Origin: Flavobacterium odoriferum
Lineage (GTDB): Bacteria > Bacteroidota > Bacteroidia > Flavobacteriales > Flavobacteriaceae
Length of the DNA stretch: 64,000 nucleotides
Direction of reading: 5' to 3'
Assembly: GCF_025499515.1 (NCBI RefSeq)
Contig: NZ_JAMKFA010000005.1
Coordinates: 124,001-188,000, forward strand
In this document: in pieces, positions 34,228 through 43,000 of the stretch
Numbering within the stretch: position 1 is the stretch's first letter
How the letters are laid out: each line of letters begins with the position of its first letter
The notes under the pieces: generated by a model
The model's input: the letters and a program-made list of their open reading frames with translations, nothing else
The model's database searches: none
Told to the model about the DNA's origin: nothing
Translations under genes and position numbers: made by a program

Positions 34228-34449
34228 TGATCAATAGTCAAAATACGCACTTTTTAATTTAAAAAAAATGAATTTTAAAACAACAATCCCAGTAAACACT
34301 GGAAAAAAAAATTAAAAATGTACAGAAAATCTGTAACAGACTCTAAAAATGGTTTTGTAATTTAGTACTACAAAATAAGACAAAATACAACTATCATATT
34401 TTATTTAAAATACTTCTTTGTAGACTTTAGGGGTAGAGTTTGCAAATAA
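34228..34449. other. AT-rich gap between the DUF4412-like gene and carB
   Basis: No coding frame or RNA gene is supported. Two small hairpins are visible (CCAGT/ACTGG near 34290 and ACAGA/TCTGT near 34322). Confidence 0.5.
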
Positions 34450-34480
34450 AAAATCCCAATCTTTCGATTGGGATTTTCTT
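34450..34480 (-). terminator. Terminator of carB
   Basis: A perfect 12-bp stem (AAAATCCCAATC and GATTGGGATTTT) with a 4-base loop lies just past the carB stop. On the minus strand it ends in TTTT and further T residues. Confidence 0.85.
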
Positions 34481-34488
34481 TTTATGCA

Positions 34489-37344
34489 TTACTTCGTTAA
34501 GTACATTTTTCTTCTTGCGTACAAATCGTAGAATTGATCGTCTTTTAAATCGTCTATGAATAAGATGCTTTCTCCGGTTGATTTCATTTCTGGCCCTAAT
34601 GCTTTGTTTACATTTGGAAACTTACTGAAAGAGAAAACGGGTTGCTTAATCGCATATCCTTTTAATTGTGGATTGAAAGTAAAATCGGTTACTTTATTGT
34701 GACCTAACATTACTTTTGTTGCATAATTTACATACGGTTCGCCATATGCTTTTGCAATAAACGGCACCGTACGAGATGCTCTTGGATTTGCTTCAATAAT
34801 ATAAACTGTATCGTCTTTTATCGCAAACTGAATATTAATTAAACCAACCGTTTGTAATGCTCTTGCGATTTTTTCGGTGTGGTCTTTGATTTGTTGCATT
34901 ACAAATTCGCCCAAGTTAAACGGAGGCAAAGTTGCGTTACTATCGCCCGAATGCACTCCACAAGGCTCAATGTGTTCCATAATTCCTATAATGTACACAT
35001 TTCCATCAGCATCGCAAATAGCATCAGCTTCAGCTTCGATAGCACCATCTAAATAATGGTCTAATAGTAATTTATTTCCAGGAATCGATTTTAATAAATC
35101 AATTACATGTTCTTCTAATTCTTGCTTGTTGATGACAATTTTCATTCCTTGCCCACCCAATACATACGAAGGACGAACTAATAATGGAAAGTCTAACGTA
35201 TCTGCTAATACCGAAGCTTCTTCCGCACTTTCTGCAATTCCAAACTTAGGAAATGGTATATTTAATTCGGTTAATAAATCTGAGAAACGCCCTCTATCTT
35301 CGGCTAAATCCAAAGCATCGAATGAAGTTCCTAAAATTTTGATTCCGTATTTTGCTAATTTTTCAGCTAATTTCAAGGCTGTTTGTCCACCTAACTGAAC
35401 GATTACACCTTCTGGTTTTTCGTGTTGGATGATATCGTAAATATGTTCCCAAAAAACAGGCTCGAAATACAATTTATCTGCCGTATCAAAATCGGTAGAA
35501 ACCGTTTCTGGATTACAGTTAATCATGATGGTTTCGTAACCACATTCTTTCGCAGCTAAAACACCGTGAACACAAGAATAATCGAACTCAATTCCTTGTC
35601 CAATTCTATTTGGTCCCGAACCTAAAACAACTACTTTTTTCTTATCGGTAACGATACTTTCGTTGTGAACGTATTTGGTTCCGTCTGCTTTTTCAATTTC
35701 AGCTTCAAAAGTCGAGTAGAAATAAGGAGTTATCGCTTTAAATTCTGCTGCACACGTATCTACTAATTTGTACACACGCTTAATATTTTGGTCTTCACGC
35801 AATTTATACACTTGACTTTCCAAACAACCCATCATGTGGGCAATTTGGCGGTCTCCGTATCCTTTTTGCTTCGCTTCTAAAAGCAATTCTCTTGGTAATG
35901 TATCTACTTTATAATTCGAAATTTCTCTTTCTAAATGGAATAATTCTTCATATTGCTTTAAGAACCACATGTCGATTTTAGTAATCTCATGAATTCTGCT
36001 TAACGGAATTCCCATCGCGATGGCGTCATAAATTACGAAAACTCGGTCCCAACTCGCGAAAGTTAATTTTTCGATGATTTGTTCGTAGTTTTTATAACCT
36101 TTTCCGTCTGCTCCTAACCCATTACGTTTGATTTCTAACGACTGAGTAGCCTTGTGAAGCGCTTCTTGGAACGAACGTCCAATTCCCATCACTTCTCCTA
36201 CCGATTTCATTTGAAGTCCTAACGTACGGTCTGAACCTTCAAATTTATCGAAGTTCCATCTTGGTATTTTAACGATTACATAATCTAACGTTGGTTCAAA
36301 TAAAGCCGAAGTTGATTTTGTAATTTGATTTTGTAATTCATCTAAGTTGTATCCTAAAGCTAATTTCGATGCGATTTTAGCAATTGGGTAACCCGTAGCT
36401 TTTGATGCTAAAGCCGAAGAACGAGATACACGTGGATTGATTTCTATCGCCACGATATCTTCTTTATCATCAGGTGAAACTGCGAATTGTACGTTACAAC
36501 CTCCAGCAAAATTTCCGATAGAGCGCATCATTAAAATCGCCATATCACGCATTTTTTGGAATGTTGTATCTGATAAAGTCATCGCAGGTGCCACTGTAAT
36601 CGAATCTCCAGTATGGATTCCCATTGGGTCCATATTTTCAATCGTACAGATGATAACTACGTTGTCGTTACTATCGCGTAATAATTCTAATTCGTATTCT
36701 TTCCAGCCCATTAAAGCCTTATCAATCAAGACTTCGTGAATTGGAGATGCTTCTAAACCATAGGTTAAAGCACCGTCAAAATCTTCTTTTTTGTACACAA
36801 TTGCTGCTCCAGTTCCTCCTAATGTAAACGAAGGACGGATTACCAATGGAAAACCAAACTCCTGAGCAATTTCTTTTCCTTGTAAGAAAGAGTTAGCCGT
36901 TTTAGCTGGTGCTTGCGGAATTCCGATTTTATTTAATAAGTTTTTGAATTGCTCTCTATCTTCGGTGATATTGATGGCATTGATATCTACACCAATTAAT
37001 CTTACGTTGAAATCTTTCCAAATTCCTTTTTCATCTGCTTCAATACAAAGATTTAAAGCCGTTTGTCCTCCCATGGTTGGTAAAACAGCATCAATTTGTG
37101 GATGTGCTTTTAGGATTTCAATAATAGATTTTGTGGTAAGCGGTTTTAAGTAAACATGATCGGCCATGGTTGGGTCGGTCATAATGGTTGCAGGGTTTGA
37201 GTTAATCAAGATAACTTCAATTCCTTCTTCTCTTAATGAACGAGCTGACTGAGAACCTGCGTAGTCAAATTCGCAAGCTTGACCAATAACAATAGGTCCT
37301 GATCCAATAATTAATACCGATTTGATTGTTGTGTCTTTAGGCAT
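34489..37344 (-). CDS. carB: Carbamoyl-phosphate synthase large subunit
   Basis: Makes carbamoyl phosphate for pyrimidine and arginine synthesis, using ammonia from the CarA subunit. Both ATP-grasp halves are present: SVLIIGSGPIVIGQACEFDYAG at the start and VVVLGSGPNRIGQGIEFDYSC about residue 565, each followed by its MGGQTALN / LGGQTALK segment and ATP-binding core. At 951 residues it is about 120 shorter than E. coli CarB. It ends just after the second half (GPEMKSTGESILF), so the C-terminal MGS-like allosteric domain is absent. carA is not in the window. Confidence 0.96.
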   Translation of the reverse strand: MPKDTTIKSVLIIGSGPIVIGQACEFDYAGSQSARSLREEGIEVILINSNPATIMTDPTMADHVYLKPLTTKSIIEILKAHPQIDAVLPTMGGQTALNLCIEADEKGIWKDFNVRLIGVDINAINITEDREQFKNLLNKIGIPQAPAKTANSFLQGKEIAQEFGFPLVIRPSFTLGGTGAAIVYKKEDFDGALTYGLEASPIHEVLIDKALMGWKEYELELLRDSNDNVVIICTIENMDPMGIHTGDSITVAPAMTLSDTTFQKMRDMAILMMRSIGNFAGGCNVQFAVSPDDKEDIVAIEINPRVSRSSALASKATGYPIAKIASKLALGYNLDELQNQITKSTSALFEPTLDYVIVKIPRWNFDKFEGSDRTLGLQMKSVGEVMGIGRSFQEALHKATQSLEIKRNGLGADGKGYKNYEQIIEKLTFASWDRVFVIYDAIAMGIPLSRIHEITKIDMWFLKQYEELFHLEREISNYKVDTLPRELLLEAKQKGYGDRQIAHMMGCLESQVYKLREDQNIKRVYKLVDTCAAEFKAITPYFYSTFEAEIEKADGTKYVHNESIVTDKKKVVVLGSGPNRIGQGIEFDYSCVHGVLAAKECGYETIMINCNPETVSTDFDTADKLYFEPVFWEHIYDIIQHEKPEGVIVQLGGQTALKLAEKLAKYGIKILGTSFDALDLAEDRGRFSDLLTELNIPFPKFGIAESAEEASVLADTLDFPLLVRPSYVLGGQGMKIVINKQELEEHVIDLLKSIPGNKLLLDHYLDGAIEAEADAICDADGNVYIIGIMEHIEPCGVHSGDSNATLPPFNLGEFVMQQIKDHTEKIARALQTVGLINIQFAIKDDTVYIIEANPRASRTVPFIAKAYGEPYVNYATKVMLGHNKVTDFTFNPQLKGYAIKQPVFSFSKFPNVNKALGPEMKSTGESILFIDDLKDDQFYDLYARRKMYLTK

Positions 37345-37458
37345 TTTTTGTTGTTTTGTTGTTGTGGGTTGTAGTTATAATGCGAATATAAAATTACTAA
37401 TTTTCAAAGGTTTACATCAGAATGAGCTTTAAAACTTATTAAATTTTATAAACAGTTT

Positions 37459-37491
37459 AAAAAAAAGCCGCTACTAATAAAAGTAACGGCT
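37459..37491 (-). terminator. Terminator of rpmH
   Basis: AGCCGCTACT and AGTAACGGCT form a stem with one mismatch; on the minus strand it is followed by eight T residues. Confidence 0.8.
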
Positions 37492-37515
37492 GATATATTG
37501 TTTTAAGCTAAAACA

Positions 37516-37677
37516 TTATTTTTTGTGTCTTGGTTCGCAAGAAACAGTTAACTTATGTCTTCCTTTAGCTCTTCTACGAGCAAGCACTTTTCTTCCATTA
37601 GCAGAAGCCATTCTATCCATGAAACCGTGCTTATTTCTTCTTTTTCTTTTTGATGGTTGAAACGTTCTCTTACTCAT
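37516..37677 (-). CDS. rpmH: 50S ribosomal protein L34
   Basis: A 53-residue, strongly basic L34 ([19 protein letters not shown], then [23 protein letters not shown]). It has a slight C-terminal extension (CEPRHKK) as in other Bacteroidota. It is monocistronic here with its own promoter and terminator; rnpA is not adjacent. Confidence 0.96.
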   Translation of the reverse strand: MSKRTFQPSKRKRRNKHGFMDRMASANGRKVLARRRAKGRHKLTVSCEPRHKK

Positions 37678-37751
37678 TGTAGTATCTTTTAAAATCTATA
37701 AATAAAAATCTTTTTTAAAACTCATAGGTTTCCTATCCTGAAAACCGAGTG

Positions 37752-37781
37752 CAAATATACAAAGACTTTTTTCATTCGCAA
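37752..37781 (-). promoter_or_regulatory. Promoter of rpmH
   Basis: On the minus strand: TTG (37781-37779), 19-base spacer, TATATTTG (37759-37752); a full match to the flavobacterial promoter. Confidence 0.75.
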
Positions 37782-37815
37782 GCACTTTTTTAAAAATATT
37801 TTTAATTCATTTTAT

Positions 37816-37823
37816 TATCTTTG
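37816..37823 (+). promoter_or_regulatory. -7 box of the membrane TPR-like gene
   Basis: TATCTTTG lies 22 bases before the ATG at 37846; the -33 element is unclear. Confidence 0.55.
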
Positions 37824-37845
37824 CAGTCAACAAATATACACTATA

Positions 37846-38361
37846 ATGTTTCATAAAAATATCAAATTAGTTCTTGCCGCTTTAATTATAGCATTTGGAA
37901 TTTATCAATTTACAGAAAGTAATATCGGAAATGGTATCTTTTTATTATTATTCTCTACTATTTTTATTTTCTTATACTTTAAAAACGAGTTTATTTTATT
38001 GGCTTTTTTAAAGTTACGAAAACAAGATTTTCCTGGAGCACAAAAATGGTTATCATACATTAAAAACCCTGAAGCTGCTTTGGTACAAAAACAACAAGGT
38101 TATTTTAATTACTTACACGGTTTAATGGTTTCGCAAACTAATTTAATTGAAGCTGAAAAATATTTCAAAAAAGCAATTGCTCTTGGTTTATCTATGGATC
38201 AAGATTTAGCTTTAGCTAAATTACAATTAGCTGGGATTGCTATGACGCGTAGAAGAAAAATTGAAGCTACTAACTTATTGAATGAAGCTAAGAAATTAGA
38301 CAAACAAAATATGCTAAAAGATCAGATTAAAATGATGAAAGATCAAATGAAAAAAATGTAA
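37846..38361 (+). CDS. Membrane protein with TPR-like domain
   Basis: A 171-residue protein with two N-terminal membrane spans (about residues 7-22 and 28-46) and a helical cytosolic part containing TPR-like helices (KQQGYFNYLHGLMVSQTNLIEAEKYFKKAIALGL and ALAKLQLAGIAMTRRRKIEATNLLNEAKKLD). It ends in a Lys/Met-rich tail. It is widely seen in Flavobacteriaceae, in my recollection, but has no assigned role. It is divergent from rpmH and followed by a terminator. Confidence 0.8.
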   Translation: MFHKNIKLVLAALIIAFGIYQFTESNIGNGIFLLLFSTIFIFLYFKNEFILLAFLKLRKQDFPGAQKWLSYIKNPEAALVQKQQGYFNYLHGLMVSQTNLIEAEKYFKKAIALGLSMDQDLALAKLQLAGIAMTRRRKIEATNLLNEAKKLDKQNMLKDQIKMMKDQMKKM

Positions 38362-38381
38362 CTATTTCATTTTCAACACAC

Positions 38382-38408
38382 AAAAGCACCTTTTAAGGTG
38401 CTTTTTTT
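38382..38408 (+). terminator. Terminator after the TPR-like gene
   Basis: A perfect 11-bp stem AAAAGCACCTT / AAGGTGCTTTT with a 2-base gap, followed by T residues. Confidence 0.88.
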
Positions 38409-38500
38409 GTTAGTTTAACGAGTTTTTTGTATTTCTTGCCGATTTTCTTACAGCTAATCAATTAGTTTTCATAGTTTTATATGTATAAAACAAGTAGATT

Positions 38501-39199
38501 ATGAAACCGTTTTACTTGTATTTTTTTATATTATTTTATTCGTTTAGTTCTTTTGCGAATAAAGATTCTATTGTTTCTTTCTCAACTGCTGTTAAAAAAA
38601 ACATTAAACAATATATAAGTTACAGCAATAAAGCCTATTCAAAAAAAGACTATATAAAAGCCACTTATTTATATGATTCATTAGTTTCTAATACATTAAT
38701 AGGTACACAATTTGATGATTTTTCGTTTAAAAGAATTGGAAAAAAGAAATTACATTTGAGTTCTATTAAAATTCCAACCTTAATTTTTACTTATGCGTCT
38801 TGGTGTGTAATTGAAAAAGGAGAAATTCCGGCATTGAATAAAATGGCACAAGATTATAAAGGCAAAATTAAAATTGTTGTTATTTTTTGGGATAAGAAAC
38901 AAAACATGAAAAAGATAGCTCGAAAATTTAATAGTCAAATTGAAGTTTGCTATGCGCATGAAAGTTATTCAAAAGATCAAGCGACCATAAAATTATTAAA
39001 AAAGACACTTGGTTTTCCTACGTCGTATTATTTAGATGCTTCAAGAACAGTAGTTTCAATTAAAAAAAGAAGTTCAAAACCATTGTATAAAATAGATTTT
39101 AAAACTTCGTTTGACAATTCTATAACTGCATTAAATACTGATATAAATTCTTTATTAATTGCCAATAGTTTAAACAAAACAAGATTAGCTACTCATTAA
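38501..39199 (+). CDS. Exported thioredoxin-fold protein lacking the CxxC
   Basis: A 232-residue protein with a signal peptide (to about residue 19, SFA) and a TlpA/thioredoxin-like domain (about 70-190): TLIFTYASWCVIEKGEIPALNKMAQDYKGKIKIVVIFWD and LGFPTSYYLDASRTVV with the cis-Pro loop. Where TlpA proteins have SWCxxC, this has SWCVIEK: the first cysteine is kept, the second is lost. It cannot do normal disulfide exchange alone. It may be an isomerase-like, peroxiredoxin-like or binding protein. It stands alone. Confidence 0.85.
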   Translation: MKPFYLYFFILFYSFSSFANKDSIVSFSTAVKKNIKQYISYSNKAYSKKDYIKATYLYDSLVSNTLIGTQFDDFSFKRIGKKKLHLSSIKIPTLIFTYASWCVIEKGEIPALNKMAQDYKGKIKIVVIFWDKKQNMKKIARKFNSQIEVCYAHESYSKDQATIKLLKKTLGFPTSYYLDASRTVVSIKKRSSKPLYKIDFKTSFDNSITALNTDINSLLIANSLNKTRLATH

Positions 39200-39213
39200 T
39201 AACTTTATTTTCT

Positions 39214-39307
39214 TCCACATAGAAAACGGTTTTAGAGACGATTATAATGTTTTCATAGTCTCAACTCCTTTAATTACAATACAACTGGCTTTCTATGTGG
39301 ATTTTTT
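39214..39307. other. Structured intergenic element with nested inverted repeats and T-run
   Basis: A perfect 12-bp outer stem (TCCACATAGAAA at 39214-39225 with TTTCTATGTGGA at 39290-39301) encloses an inner pair, GAGAC (39235-39239) with GTCTC (39258-39262), and is followed by six T residues. It may be a long terminator for the upstream gene or a small RNA read on the plus strand. Confidence 0.5.
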
Positions 39308-39674
39308 ATTTTTCCAAAAGCATTTTTCCAGCAATCAAAAGCAAGATAACACCAAAAATTTTCTTTAACATTTTTTGGTCTAAATTAACCGCCATTTTAC
39401 TTCCAAAATACCCTCCAATAATAAAAAACACTGCAATTATCCCCACATAACGCCAATCGATATAACCTTCTTTGTGATAGGTATAAACCGCAATCGCCGT
39501 TACCGGAACAACTAAAACCGCTAAACTAGTTCCTTGGGCTTGGTGCTGATTAAATCCTAAAAGCAACACCAACAAAGGCACCATAATTACGCCGCCTCCT
39601 ACTCCAACTAATCCGCTTAAGATTCCTGCTAAAACACCAATTAATACTAAAGATATAACTATTTGAATATCCAT
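39306..39674 (-). CDS. Short TauE/SafE (DUF81) membrane permease
   Basis: A 122-residue, four-span membrane protein of the TauE/SafE family. It has the glycine-rich first motif GILSGLVGVGGGVIMVPLL and GTSLAVLVVP, then GGYFGSKMAV. Half-size members act as dimers and export sulfur compounds such as sulfite or sulfonates; the substrate is not known here. The ATG at 39674 (MDIQIVISL) avoids overlap with the upstream lytic transglycosylase, leaving a 7-base gap. Confidence 0.85.
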   Translation of the reverse strand: MDIQIVISLVLIGVLAGILSGLVGVGGGVIMVPLLVLLLGFNQHQAQGTSLAVLVVPVTAIAVYTYHKEGYIDWRYVGIIAVFFIIGGYFGSKMAVNLDQKMLKKIFGVILLLIAGKMLLEK

Positions 39675-39681
39675 TGGGTGT

Positions 39682-40575
39682 TTATTGTTTGTTATATCCT
39701 GAAGTTGGGATTTCGATTTCATATTTTTTACCAGAAGTATTTGTTAATTTTTTATCTCTTAACCATGGGTTGTGAATTTTTAAAATCTTATAGTTCACCC
39801 CTTGTGATTTTGCAAATTTAGCCAAATCGGTAATACTACTGTCGATTACTAATTTACGTGTTGGAATATTGTAATATAATGCTTCATTTGGAATTCTAAA
39901 TCCGTATTTATCTGAATTTTTCATGATTTCTTTCAGAGCTAAAATTCGGAAAACATAACGCGAAGTTTCTTCTGTAAGCAATAAATCATAGTAATTATCT
40001 ACTTGTTGCTCTTCCATTTTTTTACTGATTCCGTTCATTCCTCCATTATATGAAGCGGCAGCTAGCGTCCATGAACCGAATTTTTCTTTCGCTACTAATA
40101 AATATTTGCAAGCCGCTTCAGTTGATTTTTCTAAATGATAACGTTCGTCTACCTCATCGCTCACTTCCATTCCTTTTTCTTTGGCTGTTGCAGGCATAAA
40201 TTGCCAAACACCTCTTGCTCCAGCGGGTGAAACAGCATTTACCAAACTACTTTCAATTACTGCCAAGTATTTAAAATCATCAGGAACTCCATATTTTGCT
40301 AAAATAGGCTCAATAATAGGAAAAACTTTATTCGCACGTTTGATTACCAAAGTGGTATTCGTATGATAATTCATATTGGTAATCATTTCTTTATCTAAAC
40401 GCTCCTGAACATCCGCCATAAATGTTGGCACTTCCTCTCCAGAAAAATCCATTTTCAAATTATATCCAACAGGAGAAAATTTTGCTTTCTCTGAAACTAC
40501 TCCATAAATAAGAAAACTTGCCAATACAGCAACCATTCCTATAATTACTATCTTCTTCGTCATATACTTTTTCAT
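39682..40575 (-). CDS. Membrane-anchored lytic transglycosylase (SLT domain)
   Basis: A 297-residue protein with an N-terminal membrane anchor (about residues 8-27) and a GH23 lytic transglycosylase domain. The catalytic Glu is in AVIESSLVNAVSPAGARGVWQFMPATAKEKGM; the usual AAASYNGGMNG and RYVFRILALKEI segments follow. It cleaves peptidoglycan in the periplasm, producing 1,6-anhydro-muropeptides. It overlaps the upstream hydrolase gene by 4 bases (ATGA), so the two are translationally coupled. Confidence 0.92.
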   Translation of the reverse strand: MKKYMTKKIVIIGMVAVLASFLIYGVVSEKAKFSPVGYNLKMDFSGEEVPTFMADVQERLDKEMITNMNYHTNTTLVIKRANKVFPIIEPILAKYGVPDDFKYLAVIESSLVNAVSPAGARGVWQFMPATAKEKGMEVSDEVDERYHLEKSTEAACKYLLVAKEKFGSWTLAAASYNGGMNGISKKMEEQQVDNYYDLLLTEETSRYVFRILALKEIMKNSDKYGFRIPNEALYYNIPTRKLVIDSSITDLAKFAKSQGVNYKILKIHNPWLRDKKLTNTSGKKYEIEIPTSGYNKQ

Positions 40576-41246
40576 TCTTTTTCGTTTAGAATTAATTTGG
40601 GTAAATTTTCATTCAACCACTTAAATTTATTAATAATCATTATGTGTGTTCCTCCTTTAATCACAATACAATTTTGAATGTGTTTTATTGGAAAAACTTC
40701 ATCGGCATCACCATGAATGTGAATTACATTTTCATCAGCCTTTTTTTGCGTCCAAATCAGTGTGTTTTCTATAGCCCAATCTAAATATTTTTTATCTCTT
40801 ACCGACAAATATTTTTCATAAAGTTTTAATCTTTTTGCAACAATATTGTTTCCGAAAGCGTATTTCACTAACAATTCTACATTCGACAGCAATTGTGTTG
40901 GTAATAATTTATAGGCTTTTGTTGCTCTTGCAATTTTTAATCTTGGCGGAAATTCGGTATTTGATTTTACGCTCGAAATGATAATTACTTTCTGCGTTTT
41001 AATATGCTTTGCCATTTCTTGTACCAAAATTCCTCCAAAAGAAACTCCCACTAAAACCGGGTTTTCATCTTGAATTTTCTCGGTCATTCGAAGCGCGTAA
41101 CTTTCGATACTTTCTTTATCATTAGGCAAAAACCATTCCAAAAAATGCATTTCAAATTGGTCTTCTGGTAATTTTATGTTTTCGAAAATTGTAGGACTTG
41201 CCGCCAAACCTGGCATGAAATAAACTGGAACCTTACTCATTACCAT
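40572..41246 (-). CDS. Alpha/beta hydrolase
   Basis: A 224-residue alpha/beta-hydrolase-fold protein. The start VYFMPGLAASPTIFENI gives the oxyanion strand; the nucleophile elbow is GVSFGG with Ser; the late HGDADEVFPI and KGGTHIMI give the acid and the catalytic histidine. There is no signal peptide, so it is cytosolic. It may be an esterase or thioesterase; substrate unknown. It overlaps the lytic transglycosylase gene by 4 bases. A second ATG at 41240 is an equally possible start. Confidence 0.86.
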   Translation of the reverse strand: MVMSKVPVYFMPGLAASPTIFENIKLPEDQFEMHFLEWFLPNDKESIESYALRMTEKIQDENPVLVGVSFGGILVQEMAKHIKTQKVIIISSVKSNTEFPPRLKIARATKAYKLLPTQLLSNVELLVKYAFGNNIVAKRLKLYEKYLSVRDKKYLDWAIENTLIWTQKKADENVIHIHGDADEVFPIKHIQNCIVIKGGTHIMIINKFKWLNENLPKLILNEKE

Positions 41247-41264
41247 TATATTAAAAAAGTTTCG

Positions 41265-41272
41265 TAAATTTG
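41265..41272 (+). promoter_or_regulatory. -7 box of the GNAT-like gene
   Basis: TAAATTTG lies 19 bases before the ATG at 41292. Confidence 0.55.
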
Positions 41273-41291
41273 CACTCTAATTGAAGTTATC

Positions 41292-41573
41292 ATGGAAATC
41301 AAAGATAATGAACTTTTAAGACAATTTGAAATTATTACGGAAACTGGTTTGGTTGCAATTGAGTACTCTGTACAAGAACGCAAACTTTTTTTAACCAAAT
41401 TTTGTAATAACAATAATGAAGATGAAGAGTTGCATCATGAATTTATTAAAACCGTACTAGAACTAGCTGAAGAACGAAAACTAAAAGTGGTGCCAACGCA
41501 CGCAAAGTTCATAAGTTTCTTTAGAAAAAATAGAAAATATCGAGAGCTTTTGCCTCCAGGATTAATGATTTAA
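41292..41573 (+). CDS. YjdJ-like GNAT-fold protein, degenerate
   Basis: A 93-residue protein resembling the small YjdJ/Acetyltransf_CG family: EIKDNELLRQFEI, VAIEYSVQERKLFLTKF, VLELAEERKLKVVPTHAKFISFFRKNRKYRELLPPG. In active family members an R-x-x-G-x-G/A acetyl-CoA loop follows the second strand; here the segment is CNNNNEDEELHHEF. Acetyl-CoA binding is therefore doubtful. It could be a non-enzymatic relative. It is monocistronic, with its own promoter box and a strong terminator. Confidence 0.72.
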   Translation: MEIKDNELLRQFEIITETGLVAIEYSVQERKLFLTKFCNNNNEDEELHHEFIKTVLELAEERKLKVVPTHAKFISFFRKNRKYRELLPPGLMI

Positions 41574-41580
41574 TCCTAAA

Positions 41581-41615
41581 AAAAATCCCAAGTCTATTCA
41601 ACTTGGGATTTTTTT
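41581..41615. terminator. Bidirectional terminator between the GNAT-like gene and mtaB
   Basis: AAAAATCCCAAGT and ACTTGGGATTTTT form a perfect stem with a 7-base loop, with A and T runs on either side. Confidence 0.9.
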
Positions 41616-42942
41616 ATGCTTCTACGTTTATGAATTCCATTCTTACACTTCCGTCTTCATCTATTTTGGTTAGATTAATTTCGTGTAATGTATTCACTAA
41701 TTCTGGATTCCAAGGTGTTTTTACTTTTACGTAATTTTCGGTAAAACCATGAATATAGCCTTCTTTATTTTCGCTTTCAAATAAAACCGTTCTGTTACTT
41801 CCAATTTGACTTTCGTAAAACGCTCTTCTTTTCTTAACTGAAAGTCCGCGTAACATTTTACTTCTTTTTGAACGTACATTAGCTGGTACTACTCCATCCA
41901 TATCAACCGCTTCTGTATTATCTCTTTCCGAATAGGTAAAAACGTGTAAATACGAAATATCTAAATCATTCAAAAAATGATACGTTTCTAAGAAATGCTC
42001 GTCTGTTTCGCCTGGAAATCCTACAATAACATCCACTCCAATACAAGCATGAGGCATTACTTCGCGAATTTTTGCAACACGTTCTGTATACAATTCACGC
42101 ATGTAACGACGTTTCATTTTCTTCAAAATATCATTTGAACCCGATTGTAATGGAATATGAAAATGCGGAACAAATGTTCGACTTTGTGACACAAATTCAA
42201 TCGTTTCGTTTTTCAATAAATTAGGTTCGATGGAAGAAATTCGTAAACGCTCGATACCTTCAACTTCATCTAATGCTTTTACTAAATCTAAAAAAGTGTG
42301 TTCGTGTTTTTTATTTCCGAATTCCCCTTTTCCGTAATCACCAATATTTACACCGGTTAACACAATTTCTTTTATGCCTTGTTGTGAAATTTCGGAAGCA
42401 TTTTTCAATACATTTTCTAATGCATCACTTCTAGAAATTCCTCTTGCTAATGGAATTGTACAATAGGTACATTTATAATCACAACCATCTTGTACTTTTA
42501 AGAAAGCACGAGTTCTGTCGCCAATCGAATAACTTCCTACATAAAAATCAGCTTCTTCAATTTCGCATGAATGTACTTCACCCATGTCGTTTTTCGACAA
42601 GTCATTAATATAATCAGTGATTTTGAATTTTTCTGTCGCTCCTAAAACCAAATCTACGCCATCAACTGCGGCTAATTCTTCTGGTTTTAATTGGGCATAA
42701 CAACCAACAGCAGCGACAAACGCTTTATCATTAAGCTTCATTGCTTTTTTAACAATTTGCTTGAATTGTTTATCGGCATTATCAGTAACCGAACACGTAT
42801 TAATTACATAAATATCTGCAATTTCTTCAAAATCAACACGTTCAAAACCTTCATTTTGAAAATCACGTGCAATTGTAGACGTTTCTGAGAAGTTCAATTT
42901 GCATCCTAAAGTGTAGAACGCGACTTTTTTCTTGTTTTCCAT
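41614..42942 (-). CDS. mtaB: tRNA t6A37 methylthiotransferase MtaB
   Basis: A 442-residue methylthiotransferase that converts t6A37 to ms2t6A37 in tRNA. Domains in order: UPF0004 with three cluster cysteines (LGCKLNFSETS, INTCSVTDNAD, GCYAQLKPEEL), radical SAM with CDYKCTYC in VQDGCDYKCTYCTIP, and a C-terminal TRAM domain (about 375-440). The LNFSE / SVTDNAD forms favour MtaB over MiaB or RimO. Its promoter box lies upstream and a shared terminator downstream. Confidence 0.93.
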   Translation of the reverse strand: MENKKKVAFYTLGCKLNFSETSTIARDFQNEGFERVDFEEIADIYVINTCSVTDNADKQFKQIVKKAMKLNDKAFVAAVGCYAQLKPEELAAVDGVDLVLGATEKFKITDYINDLSKNDMGEVHSCEIEEADFYVGSYSIGDRTRAFLKVQDGCDYKCTYCTIPLARGISRSDALENVLKNASEISQQGIKEIVLTGVNIGDYGKGEFGNKKHEHTFLDLVKALDEVEGIERLRISSIEPNLLKNETIEFVSQSRTFVPHFHIPLQSGSNDILKKMKRRYMRELYTERVAKIREVMPHACIGVDVIVGFPGETDEHFLETYHFLNDLDISYLHVFTYSERDNTEAVDMDGVVPANVRSKRSKMLRGLSVKKRRAFYESQIGSNRTVLFESENKEGYIHGFTENYVKVKTPWNPELVNTLHEINLTKIDEDGSVRMEFINVEA

Positions 42943-42987
42943 AAGTAAAACTCAATTAATGAAATCGTTGTCAAAAAATTGAGAGTG

Positions 42988-42995
42988 CAAAGATA
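42988..42995 (-). promoter_or_regulatory. -7 box of mtaB
   Basis: TATCTTTG on the minus strand, 45 bases before the mtaB start; no TTG is found at the usual -33 distance. Confidence 0.45.
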
Positions 42996-43000
42996 GTTAA

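Noticed and set aside
39226-39265. Text resembling a Cas9 guide-RNA scaffold (GTTTTAGAGAC followed by an inverted GTCTC)
   Set aside because: Only a few bases match, there is no cas gene, no repeat array and no spacer in the window, so it is treated as part of a generic hairpin.
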